The position numbers were made by a program, and so were the translations under genes. A DNA stretch of 64,000 bases from positions 2,480,001 to 2,544,000 of the forward strand of contig NZ_CP076607.1 in NCBI RefSeq assembly GCF_018966525.1, given 5' to 3'. Of the stretch, positions 43,598 through 52,574 are shown piece after piece; within the stretch, counting starts at the first letter, position 1, and each line of letters starts with the position of its first letter. The notes under the pieces were generated by a model. The model was not told the DNA's origin, ran no database searches, and saw nothing but the letters and a program-made list of their open reading frames with translations. The DNA is from Paenibacillus sophorae (GTDB lineage Bacteria; Bacillota; Bacilli; Paenibacillales; Paenibacillaceae).

Positions 43598-43654
43598 TTG
43601 TTTCATGATTTTAACCGCTGCGTGCGGTTCCATTAATAGAAGGAGTGAGCTTCA

Positions 43655-44572
43655 ATGCCGATCAAGATTCCCGACAGTCTACCCGCCAAGGAGATCCTAT
43701 CTGGGGAAAATATTTTCGTTATGGATGAAAGCCAGGCCTTTCACCAGGATATCCGCCCTCTGCGGATCGCTATCTTAAATCTGATGCCCACTAAAGAAAC
43801 TACCGAAACGCAGCTACTGCGTCTGATCGGCAACTCGCCTTTGCAAGTGGATGTTACACTGCTCCATCCGAGCTCCCATACCTCGAAAAATACATCGGCG
43901 GAGCATTTAGAGAGCTTCTATAAGACCTTCGAAGAGATTAGCCACCGCCGTTTTGACGGTCTAATCGTCACGGGCGCCCCCGTGGAACAGATGGATTTTG
44001 AGGATGTGAACTACTGGGAAGAGATGAAAGAGATTTTCGAATGGAGCAAGGATAACGTCACCTCGACGATGCATATCTGTTGGGCGGCTCAGGCGGGACT
44101 CAACTATCATTACGGCGTCCGTAAGGTCGGTCTTTCCGAGAAATGCTTCGGCGTATTCCCACACTGGACCACTGCGCCGAATACCAAGCTGCTGCGCGGC
44201 TTTGACGAGCTGTTCTATGTGCCCCACTCCCGGCATACGGACATCTCCCGTGAGGATGTCTTGAATACGCCGGATTTGCAAATACTGGCGGAATCGGAGG
44301 AGGCCGGTGTTTATATCGTCGCTACCCATGACGGCCGGCAGATTTTTGTGACCGGACACTCCGAGTACGATCCGTTCTCCCTGAAAGGGGAGTATGAACG
44401 CGATATCGCGAAAGGGATGGATATAGCGCTGCCGAAGCATTACTTCCCGAACGATGATCCGGAGCGCACGCCGCCCGCCGTATGGCGCGCCCACGCGAAT
44501 CTGTTGTTCACCAACTGGCTTAACTATTACGTCTACCAGGAAACGCCATACGATATCGGACCTGTAATATGA
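43655..44572 (+). CDS. metA: Homoserine O-acetyltransferase (MetA family)
   Basis: A 305-residue class-I glutamine-amidotransferase-like acyltransferase. The catalytic Cys is in HICWAAQAGLNYHYG, and the fold is supported by LMPTKETTETQLLRLIGN and VTGHSEYDPFSL. Glu111 in TGAPVEQMDF occupies the position reported to select acetyl-CoA over succinyl-CoA, so the enzyme is predicted to make O-acetylhomoserine although many databases call the family succinyltransferase. It opens methionine synthesis under S-box control. GAAGGAG precedes ATG 43655. Confidence 0.95.
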   Translation: MPIKIPDSLPAKEILSGENIFVMDESQAFHQDIRPLRIAILNLMPTKETTETQLLRLIGNSPLQVDVTLLHPSSHTSKNTSAEHLESFYKTFEEISHRRFDGLIVTGAPVEQMDFEDVNYWEEMKEIFEWSKDNVTSTMHICWAAQAGLNYHYGVRKVGLSEKCFGVFPHWTTAPNTKLLRGFDELFYVPHSRHTDISREDVLNTPDLQILAESEEAGVYIVATHDGRQIFVTGHSEYDPFSLKGEYERDIAKGMDIALPKHYFPNDDPERTPPAVWRAHANLLFTNWLNYYVYQETPYDIGPVI

Positions 44573-44639
44573 ATGCTGTACCTTTAAGGCAAGCCATATT
44601 ATATTAAAAATTATAGGTACTAACTTTGGGGGGTTAATT

Positions 44640-45857
44640 ATGAACGACAAACTCAGAATTGAAAGCAGGCTGGCCCAAATCGGCTCGCAGGAAGACCCGG
44701 CGACGGGCGCAGTGAATTATCCGATATACCAGTCCACCGCATTCCGGCATCCTCGGCTGGGACAAAGCACGGGCTTCGACTACATCCGGACCAAAAACCC
44801 GACACGCACCGTGTTGGAACAAGCGGCAGCTGAACTGGAATCCGGCGACGCCGGATTCGCGTGCAGCTCCGGCATGGCCGCTCTGCAAACCATTTTCACC
44901 TTGTTTGGGCAGGGCGACCATCTAATCGTCTCACTGGATTTGTACGGTGGCACGTACCGGATGCTGGAACGGATTATGTCCAAATTCGGCGTTTCCGCTT
45001 CCTATGTGGACACGAATGATTTTGACGCGCTGGAATCGGCCCGCCGGGATAACACGAAAGCGGTCTTCATCGAGACGCCGACCAACCCGCTGATGATGAT
45101 TACCGATATCGAGGCCGTGTGTACCTGGGCCCGCCGCTACGGAATGCTGACGGTCGTGGACAATACGCTGCTGACGCCATATTTCCAGCGTCCTTTGGAG
45201 CTTGGCGCGGATATTGTCGTCCACAGCGCGACCAAATATTTGGGCGGGCATAACGACGTGCTGGCTGGGCTGATTGTAACAAAAGGCAAGGAACTGTCGG
45301 AGGAGATGGCCATCCTGCATAACTCAATCGGCGCCGTGCTCAGCCCGAGCGACAGCTATCAGTTAATGAGAGGCATGAAGACGCTGGCGCTTCGTATGGA
45401 GCGGCATGAGAGCAACTCCCTGGCGATCGCCCATTTCCTGAAAGAACATCCGGCGATTGCGGAAGTATTCCATCCGGGTCTTCAAGGGCATCCGGGGTTT
45501 GACATCCAAAAGCGCCAGTCGAGCGGCAACACTGGTATTTTCTCCTTCAAAGTCAAGGACGCGAGATATGTGGAGCCCCTCCTGCGTCATATCAAGCTGA
45601 TTGCGTTCGCCGAAAGTCTCGGCGGAGTCGAGTCGCTGATGACTTACCCCGCGGTGCAGACACATGCCGATATACCGGCTGAAATCCGCCATGCGGTCGG
45701 CGTGGATGACCGGCTGCTGCGTTTCTCAGTCGGCATCGAGCATATCGACGATCTTGTCGTCGATTTGCAGCAAGCGCTGGAAGCGGCGCGGACGGAGCTT
45801 GAGGCAGATAGCGCCGGGGCCGGCCAGCCGGTACGGGAATCGGCGGATTCGCTGTAG
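44640..45857 (+). CDS. metI: Cystathionine gamma-synthase / O-acetylhomoserine thiolyase (MetI-like)
   Basis: This 405-residue Cys/Met-metabolism PLP enzyme carries the lysine in HSATKYLGGHNDVLAG, PLP-contact motifs NYPIYQSTAFRHP and SSGMAALQTIF, and the VFIETPTNPLM block. It joins O-acetylhomoserine with cysteine or sulfide. It lies 67 nt downstream of metA, and the acetyl specificity predicted for MetA fits MetI-type substrate use. A run of GGGGGG precedes ATG 44640. The last ~25 residues are a variable tail. Two terminators follow. Confidence 0.92.
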   Translation: MNDKLRIESRLAQIGSQEDPATGAVNYPIYQSTAFRHPRLGQSTGFDYIRTKNPTRTVLEQAAAELESGDAGFACSSGMAALQTIFTLFGQGDHLIVSLDLYGGTYRMLERIMSKFGVSASYVDTNDFDALESARRDNTKAVFIETPTNPLMMITDIEAVCTWARRYGMLTVVDNTLLTPYFQRPLELGADIVVHSATKYLGGHNDVLAGLIVTKGKELSEEMAILHNSIGAVLSPSDSYQLMRGMKTLALRMERHESNSLAIAHFLKEHPAIAEVFHPGLQGHPGFDIQKRQSSGNTGIFSFKVKDARYVEPLLRHIKLIAFAESLGGVESLMTYPAVQTHADIPAEIRHAVGVDDRLLRFSVGIEHIDDLVVDLQQALEAARTELEADSAGAGQPVRESADSL

Positions 45858-45893
45858 GGGCAAGGCCATACAGTAGCGGCATCAATCGAACAT

Positions 45894-45928
45894 GACGGCA
45901 TCGCCATACGCAGGCGGCGCCGTCTTTT
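45894..45928 (+). terminator. First terminator after metI
   Basis: GACGGCATCGCC (45894-45905) pairs with GGCGGCGCCGTC with two central mismatches, followed by TTTTTAATT. Confidence 0.8.
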
Positions 45929-45962
45929 TAATTCGCAATGTACCAGATATGCTTCGAATTGA

Positions 45963-45984
45963 CCCCGCATTGCGGGGTTATTTT
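45963..45984 (+). terminator. Second terminator after metI
   Basis: CCCCGC (45963-45968) pairs perfectly with GCGGGG (45972-45977) over ATT, followed by TTATTTTG. Confidence 0.7.
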
Positions 45985-46124
45985 GTGCTGTTTACAGAGT
46001 GGGGAATGAAAAAGACTGTTTTTAAGCGCGGCGGATTGTGATACGATGAGTTAACGGACATATTCCTTTGTCATACAAATTTTATGGATTGATTATGCAT
46101 GGTTGTAAAAGGAGGCTGCAAACG

Positions 46125-47261
46125 ATGGGCGCAATCGATCAAATTTTGAACAAAGCGCTGCAGGGCGAACGCCTTGGGCTTGAGGATACGGTCAGATTGT
46201 TTGAGAGCAATGAGATTGAGAAAATGGGCGCTGCGGCGGATATCATTATGAAAAGATGGCATCCCGAGCCGGTGACTACGTTCGTTATCGGCCGCAATAT
46301 AAATTATACGAATGTATGCGATGTGTACTGCCGATTTTGCGCTTTTTACCGCAGACCCGGTTCAGAGGAAGGCTATGTCCTGCCGGATGAGACGATTTTC
46401 GAAAAAATAAGAGAGACGATCGCCGTGAACGGAACGGAGATACTGATGCAAGGGGGCACCAATCCCGATTTGCCGTTCAGTTATTATACGAATCTGTTGC
46501 GGAACATCAAGGAACGATTCCCCGGCATCACGATGCATTCCTTCTCTCCGGCGGAGATTATGAAAATGAAGGAGATTTCCGGGCTGACCCTGGAAGAGAC
46601 GCTGCGCCAGATTCATGCGGCGGGTCTTGATTCGCTTCCTGGGGGCGGAGCGGAAATCCTGGACAACCGTACCCGAAAAAAAATCAGCCGGCTCAAGGGC
46701 CCGTGGCGTGACTGGATGGAGGTTATGCAGACGGCGCACCAAATCGGCATGAATACGACGGCGACGATGGTTATCGGACTCGGAGAGAGCATGGAGGAGC
46801 GGGCGCTGCATCTTCTGCGTATCCGTGAAGCTCAGGACGAATGCATTGCGAAGAATTATAACTCGGAGGGCTTTCTGGCATTCATCTCTTGGACGTTCCA
46901 GCCGGACAATACGAACCTGAAGCTGGACCGCCAGACCCCGGAAGAATACCTTAAGACGGTGGCGATCAGCCGGCTTGTGCTCGACAATATCGAGAACTTC
47001 CAATCCTCTTGGGTAACGATGGGGCCAGAGGTGGGCAAGCTGTCGCTGCAATACGGCTGCAACGATTTCGGTAGCACGATGATCGAGGAGAACGTCGTTT
47101 CCTCGGCGGGCGCGACCTACAAGGTCAACATCGAGTCAATCCTGCAAATTATCCGCGAGGCTGGCAAAATCCCGGCGCAGCGCAACACGCAGTACGATAT
47201 TCTGAAAGTGTTCGACGACGCTTCCTCGGGAGTTCGGCGCGATTTTGTGATGCAGAATTAA
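46125..47261 (+). CDS. mqnC: Cyclic dehypoxanthinyl futalosine synthase (menaquinone via futalosine)
   Basis: A 378-residue radical SAM enzyme with the CX3CX2C cluster motif in NVCDVYCRFCAFYR, then EILMQGGTNPDLPFSYY, HSFSPAEIMKM and LDSLPGGGAEIL, the MqnC/MqnE group pattern. The C-terminal FISWTFQPDNTNL supports MqnC. It cyclises dehypoxanthine futalosine in the futalosine route to menaquinone. ATG 46125 follows GGAGG; earlier in-frame starts (46068) lack a ribosome site. It stands alone, with no other mqn genes in the window. Confidence 0.93.
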   Translation: MGAIDQILNKALQGERLGLEDTVRLFESNEIEKMGAAADIIMKRWHPEPVTTFVIGRNINYTNVCDVYCRFCAFYRRPGSEEGYVLPDETIFEKIRETIAVNGTEILMQGGTNPDLPFSYYTNLLRNIKERFPGITMHSFSPAEIMKMKEISGLTLEETLRQIHAAGLDSLPGGGAEILDNRTRKKISRLKGPWRDWMEVMQTAHQIGMNTTATMVIGLGESMEERALHLLRIREAQDECIAKNYNSEGFLAFISWTFQPDNTNLKLDRQTPEEYLKTVAISRLVLDNIENFQSSWVTMGPEVGKLSLQYGCNDFGSTMIEENVVSSAGATYKVNIESILQIIREAGKIPAQRNTQYDILKVFDDASSGVRRDFVMQN

Positions 47262-47294
47262 ATGGATGCGGCTGTAGAGTCATATTCGATTAAC

Positions 47295-47340
47295 AAAGAA
47301 CCTTCAGTTCCGCTGTTATAGTGGTTCTGAAGGTTCTTTT
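47295..47340 (+). terminator. Terminator after mqnC
   Basis: AAAGAACCTTCAG (47295-47307) pairs with CTGAAGGTTCTTT (47327-47339). The flanking A and T runs allow bidirectional use. Confidence 0.85.
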
Positions 47341-47475
47341 GCATATTGATGGGATTCGCTCACTTGGATCTGCCCTTTTGGGACGGCCCTTGAGCCGAGG
47401 TCATAACCGGGTAAATGCCCCATGGTGCATAATGGTAAAGGGCACCCGCCGGGATTTCCAGCGGATTCCGTGATC

Positions 47476-47655
47476 CTATTCGGCGGCTTCCCATTTGCAG
47501 CGGACCGGGGAGATGATCGCTTTTTCTTTTTTAAGCTCATTAAAGGCCTTGTCGATCTCCTTGCGGTCCAGACCGGAGAGTTTCTCCACCTCGCCCGCGC
47601 TGACGGGTTTGCCAGCAGATTTAATCGTGTCCAGCACCTGTTCCTTCACGCTCAT
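47476..47655 (-). CDS. Small winged-helix DNA-binding protein
   Basis: A 59-residue protein that is almost entirely one winged-helix domain: VKEQVLDTIKSAGKPVSAGE, then VEKLSGLDRKEIDKAFNELK and a short wing (AIISPVRCKWEA). It probably binds DNA, but its targets are unknown. ATG 47655 is preceded by GAGGAGGTGG; a GTG 12 bases earlier abuts that element and is less likely. Confidence 0.72.
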   Translation of the reverse strand: MSVKEQVLDTIKSAGKPVSAGEVEKLSGLDRKEIDKAFNELKKEKAIISPVRCKWEAAE

Positions 47656-47784
47656 TGCTTTATCCACCTCCTCGCAAATGTAATCGCTTAAACAAAGAAT
47701 TCTTTACCAGATTTATAGTATAGGAAGATTCGGGTACACATCTGTGACTTTTTTCTGACAGCATCATGTACCGGAAAATAATAA

Positions 47785-47813
47785 TTTACATCAATATCCA
47801 ATAGTGATATCAT
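47785..47813 (+). promoter_or_regulatory. Predicted promoter of the SPFH/RHH pair
   Basis: TTTACA (47785-47790) and TATCAT (47808-47813) are 17 bp apart, about 40 bp before the SPFH start. Confidence 0.45.
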
Positions 47814-47851
47814 ATAAATATCAAATACATATCCTTTTTTGGAGGTGCCTT

Positions 47852-48694
47852 ATGCAAGAAAAAATGCTTCGTCCCATTAACGGTTTTTGGATTATCGCTG
47901 TGATTGTCATTTGCCTCGCCGGTGGAATTTACGGAGCTGTCCAGGGCTATGATGTAGTGCCTGCTATTTTGTTCGTGGCTTCCGGGGTGCTGGCGACAAG
48001 CATTACGGTGGTGCAGCCCAACAAGTCGGTCGTGGTCACTTTTTTCGGCAAATACGTTGGGACGATTTCAGCCAGCGGCATGTGGGCCGTTGTTCCGCTC
48101 AGCAAGCGTAAGACGGTCTCCCTTAGAGTGCGCAATTTCAACAGCGTCAAGCTGAAGGTTAACGATATCGAGGGCAATCCGATCGAGATCGCCGCTGTCG
48201 TCGTGTTTAAGGTCATCAATTCGGCAAAAGCGCTGTTCGATGTAGACAAGTACATGGAATTTGTGGAAATCCAGAGCGAGACGGCGCTTCGCCATGTGGC
48301 GAGCAAATATCCTTATGACAGCTTCAATGGAAGCGGCATGTCTCTTCGCGCCAATGCAGAGGAAATCGCCAAGGAGCTGGCCCTGGAACTGCAGGAACGG
48401 CTGTCCCTTTCAGGGGTGGAGGTGCTGGAAGCAAGACTGACACATCTTGCGTATTCCACTGAAATCGCCAGCACCATGCTTCAGCGCCAGCAGGCTTCTG
48501 CCATTCTGTCGGCAAGGCAGATCATTGTGGAGGGTGCAGTCGGCATGGTGGATATGGCGATCAAGCAGCTTAAGGAGAGCGGTGTTGTGGAGCTGGACGA
48601 AGAACGCAAGGCGGCCATGATCAACAATCTGATGGTGGCCATCGTATCCGAGCGCGGAGCGAGCCCGGTTATCAACGCCGGCTCGTTGTATTAA
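47852..48694 (+). CDS. SPFH (stomatin/prohibitin/flotillin)-domain membrane protein
   Basis: This 280-residue protein has two N-terminal membrane segments (about 10-30 and 35-55), then an SPFH domain (about 60-240) with VQPNKSVVVTFFGKYVGTI and EGNPIEIAAVVVFKV. The C-terminal helical part contains YSTEIASTMLQRQQASAIL. SPFH proteins oligomerise at the membrane and scaffold other proteins. ATG 47852 follows GGAGGTG. A ribbon-helix-helix gene begins 12 nt after the stop. Confidence 0.88.
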   Translation: MQEKMLRPINGFWIIAVIVICLAGGIYGAVQGYDVVPAILFVASGVLATSITVVQPNKSVVVTFFGKYVGTISASGMWAVVPLSKRKTVSLRVRNFNSVKLKVNDIEGNPIEIAAVVVFKVINSAKALFDVDKYMEFVEIQSETALRHVASKYPYDSFNGSGMSLRANAEEIAKELALELQERLSLSGVEVLEARLTHLAYSTEIASTMLQRQQASAILSARQIIVEGAVGMVDMAIKQLKESGVVELDEERKAAMINNLMVAIVSERGASPVINAGSLY

Positions 48695-48706
48695 GGCGGT
48701 CCTATC

Positions 48707-48883
48707 ATGGCGGCCAAGAAGAACTTTCCGCTGCGCATTGATCCCAGGCTGTATGAAGCGCTGGAGCGTTGGGCGGGGGAGGAGTTCCGCAGTGTGAACG
48801 GACACATCGAGTATTTGCTGCGGGAGAGCCTGAAGCGCGCTGGCCGCTTGCCTGATCGAAAGCCGCATGATGAACAGCTCTGA
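48707..48883 (+). CDS. Arc/MetJ-type ribbon-helix-helix protein
   Basis: A 58-residue protein with the ribbon-helix-helix pattern: a short strand NFPLRIDPRLYEAL, then two helices ending EYLLRESLKRAG. Proteins of this type are dimeric DNA binders or antitoxins. It is the close partner of the SPFH gene (12 nt), and AAGGCGG precedes ATG 48707. Nothing toxin-like lies nearby, so a link to the SPFH protein is more likely than a toxin pair (inference). Confidence 0.8.
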   Translation: MAAKKNFPLRIDPRLYEALERWAGEEFRSVNGHIEYLLRESLKRAGRLPDRKPHDEQL

Positions 48884-48908
48884 GCAGAGCTGCTGTTGAC
48901 CCGGTGGC

Positions 48909-48938
48909 TTGACGGGAGCGGCCATTAGCATTTATAAT
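48909..48938 (+). promoter_or_regulatory. Predicted sigma-A promoter of thrS
   Basis: TTGACG (48909-48914) and TATAAT (48933-48938) are 18 bp apart, just upstream of the thrS T-box. Confidence 0.75.
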
Positions 48939-48959
48939 TACACATTATTCACGCGAACA

Positions 48960-49284
48960 GCATTGACAAAGACATGAATCGATTTCCAGGTCCGCCCAGA
49001 GAGAGGAAAGATCGCTGCAATTTCCTTCGGAATCCGGTGTTCGGTTTACCCCTTTGTAGCTGCGGTTATGAACTTTCTTTGCGAAGTGCCCCGGTTGATA
49101 CGGGTTGTCTCTTCCGCATAAGAAACAGTAAGAACCGCCGGTTCATGGCCGTTATTCCCATGCTGAACAAGGATTCTGCTGTTGCCTGACTTTATCTTAA
49201 AAGTCTTGGGACACAAGGCGGGATTGAATTTGGGTGGAACCACGGGTGCAGACGCTCGTCCCTATGCGGGACGGGTGTTTTTTG
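48960..49284 (+). ncRNA. T-box riboswitch controlling thrS
   Basis: The T-box sequence TGGGTGGAACCACGG occurs at 49231-49245, with an AGAGAG bulge element near 48999. A terminator pairs ACGCTCGTCCC with GGGACGGGTGT (49252-49277) and continues into TTTTTT. A Thr codon ACC (49048-49050) is a candidate specifier. Uncharged tRNA-Thr should favour the antiterminator and thrS expression. Confidence 0.9.
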
Positions 49285-49370
49285 TATGCGTGGATATATC
49301 CGTTCCGTAAAGCTTTATGCGGCTGACGGCCGCTGAGATAGGCTTACCACTATTCGAGGAGGAAATGATA

Positions 49371-51311
49371 ATGGCAGTAAGCATTAAGTTACCGGACGGC
49401 TCGGTCCGGGAATATCCGGAAGGCAGCAGCATCGACGATGTAGCAGCTTCCATCAGCAGCGGGCTGCGCAAGAATGCCGCCGCCGGCAAGCTGAACGGGA
49501 CAATCGTTGATTTGTCCGCCAAGCTGAGTGACGGAGATCTAGTGGAGATCGTGACGCTTGATTCTCAGGATGGACTTGAGGTTATGCGGCACAGTGCCGC
49601 CCACCTGATGGCCCAGGCCGTCAAGCGGCTGTTCGGCGCCAAAGAGGTTAAGCTCGGCGTAGGACCGACGATTGAGGATGGATTCTACTATGACATGGAC
49701 CTGGAGCATCCGCTGAATCCGGAAGATCTGCAGAAGATCGAGAAGGAAATGGAGCGTATCGTGTCGGAGAATCTGCCGATTGTCCGCAAGGAAGTCAGCC
49801 GCAAGGAGGCGCTTGAGATTTTCGGGGAGCTTGGCGACCCGTACAAGCTTGAGCTTATCCAGGCGCTGCCCGAGGACAGCGTGATCACCCTGTATGAGCA
49901 GGGCGAATTCTTCGACCTGTGCCGCGGGCCTCATCTCCCTTCGACCGGCAAAATCAAAGTCTTCAAGCTGATGAACGTTGCGGGAGCGTACTGGCGCGGC
50001 GACAGCAAGAACAAAATGCTGCAGCGCGTGTACGGCACCGCATGGGTCAAGAAAGCGCAGCTTGACGAGCATCTCCGCCTGCTGGAAGAAGCGAAGAAGC
50101 GCGATCACCGCAAGCTCGGCAAAGAATTGGAGATATTTACGTTCAATAACCTGGTAGGCCAGGGACTGCCAATTTGGCTGCCGAAGGGCGCCAAGCTGCG
50201 CAGCATTCTGGAGCGCTATATCGTTGATCTGGAAGCGAACCTCGGCTACCAGCATGTCTATACTCCGGTGCTGGGCAATGTCGAGCTGTACAAGACCTCA
50301 GGCCACTGGGAGCATTATCAGGAAGACATGTTCCCGAAGATGACGATTGACAGCGAGGAATTCGTGCTGCGCCCGATGAACTGTCCGCATCACATGATGG
50401 TGTATAAGAGCTCAATGCACAGCTACCGCGACCTGCCGATCCGGATTGCCGAGCTCGGCATTCAGCACCGCTACGAAATGTCCGGCGCGCTGACCGGTCT
50501 GCACCGCGTCCGCTCCATGACCCTGAACGACTCGCATATTTTTTGCCGTCTGGATCAGATCAAGAGTGAATTTACCCGTGTGCTTGAACTGGTGAAGCAG
50601 GTGTACAGTGACTTCGGCATCAATGATTACCGTTTCCGGCTGTCCTACCGCGATCCTGCTGATACCGAGAAGTATTTCCCGAACGACCAGATGTGGGAAA
50701 CGGCCCAGCGGATGCTGCGGGAGGTTGTCGAGGAAGCCGGGCTGCCGTTCTACGAGGCGGAAGGCGAAGCCGCGTTCTACGGTCCGAAGCTGGACGTGCA
50801 GATCAAGACTGCGCTTGGCAAGGAAGAGACGCTCTCGACCGTACAGATCGACTTCTTGCTGCCGGAGCGCTTTGAGCTGGAATACGTCGGCGATGACGGA
50901 CAGAAGCACCGTCCGGTCGTGCTGCACCGCGGCATTCTGGGAACGATGGAGCGTTTCGTAGCCTTCCTGCTGGAGAACTTTGCCGGCTCGCTGCCGCTTT
51001 GGCTGTCTCCGCAGCAGGTAAAGGTTATTCCGGTGTCGAGCGCTTTTGACGACTATGCAAACGAGGTAATCGACAAGCTGCGCCGCCGCGGTCTGAGAGC
51101 CGAAGCCGATCTGCGAAATGAGAAGCTCGGTTACAAGATCCGCGAAGCTCAGCTTGAGAAGCTGCCGTATATGTTCATCGTCGGCGAGAACGAGAAGAAC
51201 AGCGGCGCTGTTTCCGTCCGCAGACGCGGCGAAGGCGATATCGGGGCGAAGCCTCTTGACGAGGTGATCGAGAGCCTCGCTTTTGAAGCTTCGACCAAGG
51301 CTATTTTTTAA
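49371..51311 (+). CDS. thrS: Threonine-tRNA ligase
   Basis: A 646-residue class II synthetase: TGS domain (about 1-63), tRNA second additional domain with HSAAHLMAQAVKRLFG and the zinc-like editing motifs (about 64-230), a catalytic core with RPMNCPHHMMVYKS, HRYEMSGALTGLHRVRSM and GILGTMERFVAFLLE, and a C-terminal anticodon-binding domain (about 540-646). ATG 49371 follows AGGAGG at eight bases; ATG 49365 is closer than ideal. Regulated by the T-box. Confidence 0.97.
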   Translation: MAVSIKLPDGSVREYPEGSSIDDVAASISSGLRKNAAAGKLNGTIVDLSAKLSDGDLVEIVTLDSQDGLEVMRHSAAHLMAQAVKRLFGAKEVKLGVGPTIEDGFYYDMDLEHPLNPEDLQKIEKEMERIVSENLPIVRKEVSRKEALEIFGELGDPYKLELIQALPEDSVITLYEQGEFFDLCRGPHLPSTGKIKVFKLMNVAGAYWRGDSKNKMLQRVYGTAWVKKAQLDEHLRLLEEAKKRDHRKLGKELEIFTFNNLVGQGLPIWLPKGAKLRSILERYIVDLEANLGYQHVYTPVLGNVELYKTSGHWEHYQEDMFPKMTIDSEEFVLRPMNCPHHMMVYKSSMHSYRDLPIRIAELGIQHRYEMSGALTGLHRVRSMTLNDSHIFCRLDQIKSEFTRVLELVKQVYSDFGINDYRFRLSYRDPADTEKYFPNDQMWETAQRMLREVVEEAGLPFYEAEGEAAFYGPKLDVQIKTALGKEETLSTVQIDFLLPERFELEYVGDDGQKHRPVVLHRGILGTMERFVAFLLENFAGSLPLWLSPQQVKVIPVSSAFDDYANEVIDKLRRRGLRAEADLRNEKLGYKIREAQLEKLPYMFIVGENEKNSGAVSVRRRGEGDIGAKPLDEVIESLAFEASTKAIF

Positions 51312-51410
51312 TAATTGAAGACCTCTGTCAACATCCCGTGAGGCGCAACTTCGCTTCATGTATAAATTTTTGGGAAACGGGAAACCTTCGCTAATAAGGG
51401 GGAGGTTTTC

Positions 51411-52061
51411 ATGATGAACAAAATGGGTGTTTGGCAGAGGTCTTGGTGTATCTTCGTCACCTTTGCGTTCTTGGTTACACTATCCATCATATATACAAAG
51501 GCGGGACGCGAAGCTGACCGGGAGCCCGCATTACCATCCTTTCAGCCGATGGCTGAGGCAGTGCCGGTCTTGCAGACGTATCCGCATAAACCTGCTCGTT
51601 CATCTTCCATCCCCGTAGCCGCTCCTGCGCCGGAGCAGATCATCCGCATGTTCAAAATGACAGCCACCGGATATACAGCAGGCTTCGAATCGACCGGCAA
51701 ACGACCGAATCACCCGGAATACGGCATCACCTACTCAGGCGTCAAGGTGCGAAGAGACAAGAACGCTGTTTCGACCATTGCCGCCGATCCCAAGGTGCTG
51801 CCGCTGGGAAGCATTTTATACGTGCCGGGGTATGGCTATGCGATAGTCGCGGACACCGGATCGGCGATCAAAGGGCAAAAGATTGATCTTTATTTTTCAA
51901 CGACTAAGCAGGTATATAGGGAATGGGGAAAACAATTGGTGGAGGTCCAACTGATCAAGCGCGGCAGCGGTAAGTGTACGGAAGCTATGCTGGAGAATAT
52001 AGGAAGAGTCATCCGGGCTTACGATACCGTGCCGCAGGAAATACTGGAAGAAATCATCTAA
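51411..52061 (+). CDS. 3D (Asp-Asp-Asp) domain protein, likely cell-wall hydrolase
   Basis: A 216-residue protein with one N-terminal membrane/signal segment (WCIFVTFAFLVTLSII) and a proline-rich linker. The C-terminal 3D domain carries TATGYTAG, TIAADPKVLPLGS, VADTGSAIKGQKIDLYF and its conserved Asp residues. 3D domains occur in resuscitation-factor-like and MltA-like enzymes such as Bacillus YuiC and YocH, which act on peptidoglycan. No LysM domain is present. AAGGGGGAGG precedes ATG 51411. Confidence 0.87.
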   Translation: MMNKMGVWQRSWCIFVTFAFLVTLSIIYTKAGREADREPALPSFQPMAEAVPVLQTYPHKPARSSSIPVAAPAPEQIIRMFKMTATGYTAGFESTGKRPNHPEYGITYSGVKVRRDKNAVSTIAADPKVLPLGSILYVPGYGYAIVADTGSAIKGQKIDLYFSTTKQVYREWGKQLVEVQLIKRGSGKCTEAMLENIGRVIRAYDTVPQEILEEII

Positions 52062-52212
52062 TTGGACAGCTCATGAACTTAATTTCACATGCGCTAGTAT
52101 AATTTTCAATCTGCCTTGCCATAATACGGACTGGGGCACAGAAATCAGCCTCTGATTCGTCTCCGATTGGTGCTATCTGCGCCGCGGATGAGAGCAAAGG
52201 GAGGTGACCAAC

Positions 52213-52347
52213 GTGGCTAAAAAACCGAAGGTTCAAGAAAACTACAAGACACCGAATGAAAAATTCAACTCCGAGTTTGCCGCCGAGAATGATGCAGTAA
52301 CGAAGCAAGGCGGGATCGCCAAACCGGTCCAAAAACCGCAAGCTTAA
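52213..52347 (+). CDS. Gamma-type small acid-soluble spore protein-like peptide
   Basis: GTG 52213 follows AAGGGAGGTG at seven bases and encodes 44 residues. The core FNSEFAAENDAVTKQ resembles the repeat of SspE-type gamma SASP (F-x-x-EFA-x-E). The protein is Lys-, Gln-, Asn- and Ala-rich and has one repeat instead of two. Gamma SASPs accumulate in spores as amino-acid stores. It is too short for many gene callers. A good terminator follows. Confidence 0.75.
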   Translation: MAKKPKVQENYKTPNEKFNSEFAAENDAVTKQGGIAKPVQKPQA

Positions 52348-52390
52348 GCCGCACTCGCCTGAAGCATCATAGGCCGCCTAGGCCAAAACG

Positions 52391-52423
52391 TGTCCCGTCC
52401 TCGTCAGAGGCGGGGCATTTTTG
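52391..52423 (+). terminator. Terminator after the SASP-like gene
   Basis: TGTCCCG (52391-52397) pairs with CGGGGCA (52411-52417), with an inner CCTC/GAGG stem, then TTTTTG. Confidence 0.85.
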
Positions 52424-52574
52424 TTTTTGCTGCGTGCCGGGTAAAGACTTCCAGCCCCTCCGTCTGCAGACCGAGAATGTTTTCATTCCCTCGCCGCTGT
52501 TAACCGGGTGAAGCCTGTTGTAAACTAAGTCCATAAGGCATAAGCGCTACAATAAGCTAAAGGGGAAATGACAG

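Noticed and set aside
48707..48883. Antitoxin of a toxin-antitoxin module
   Set aside because: No toxin-like gene is adjacent; the partner is an SPFH protein.
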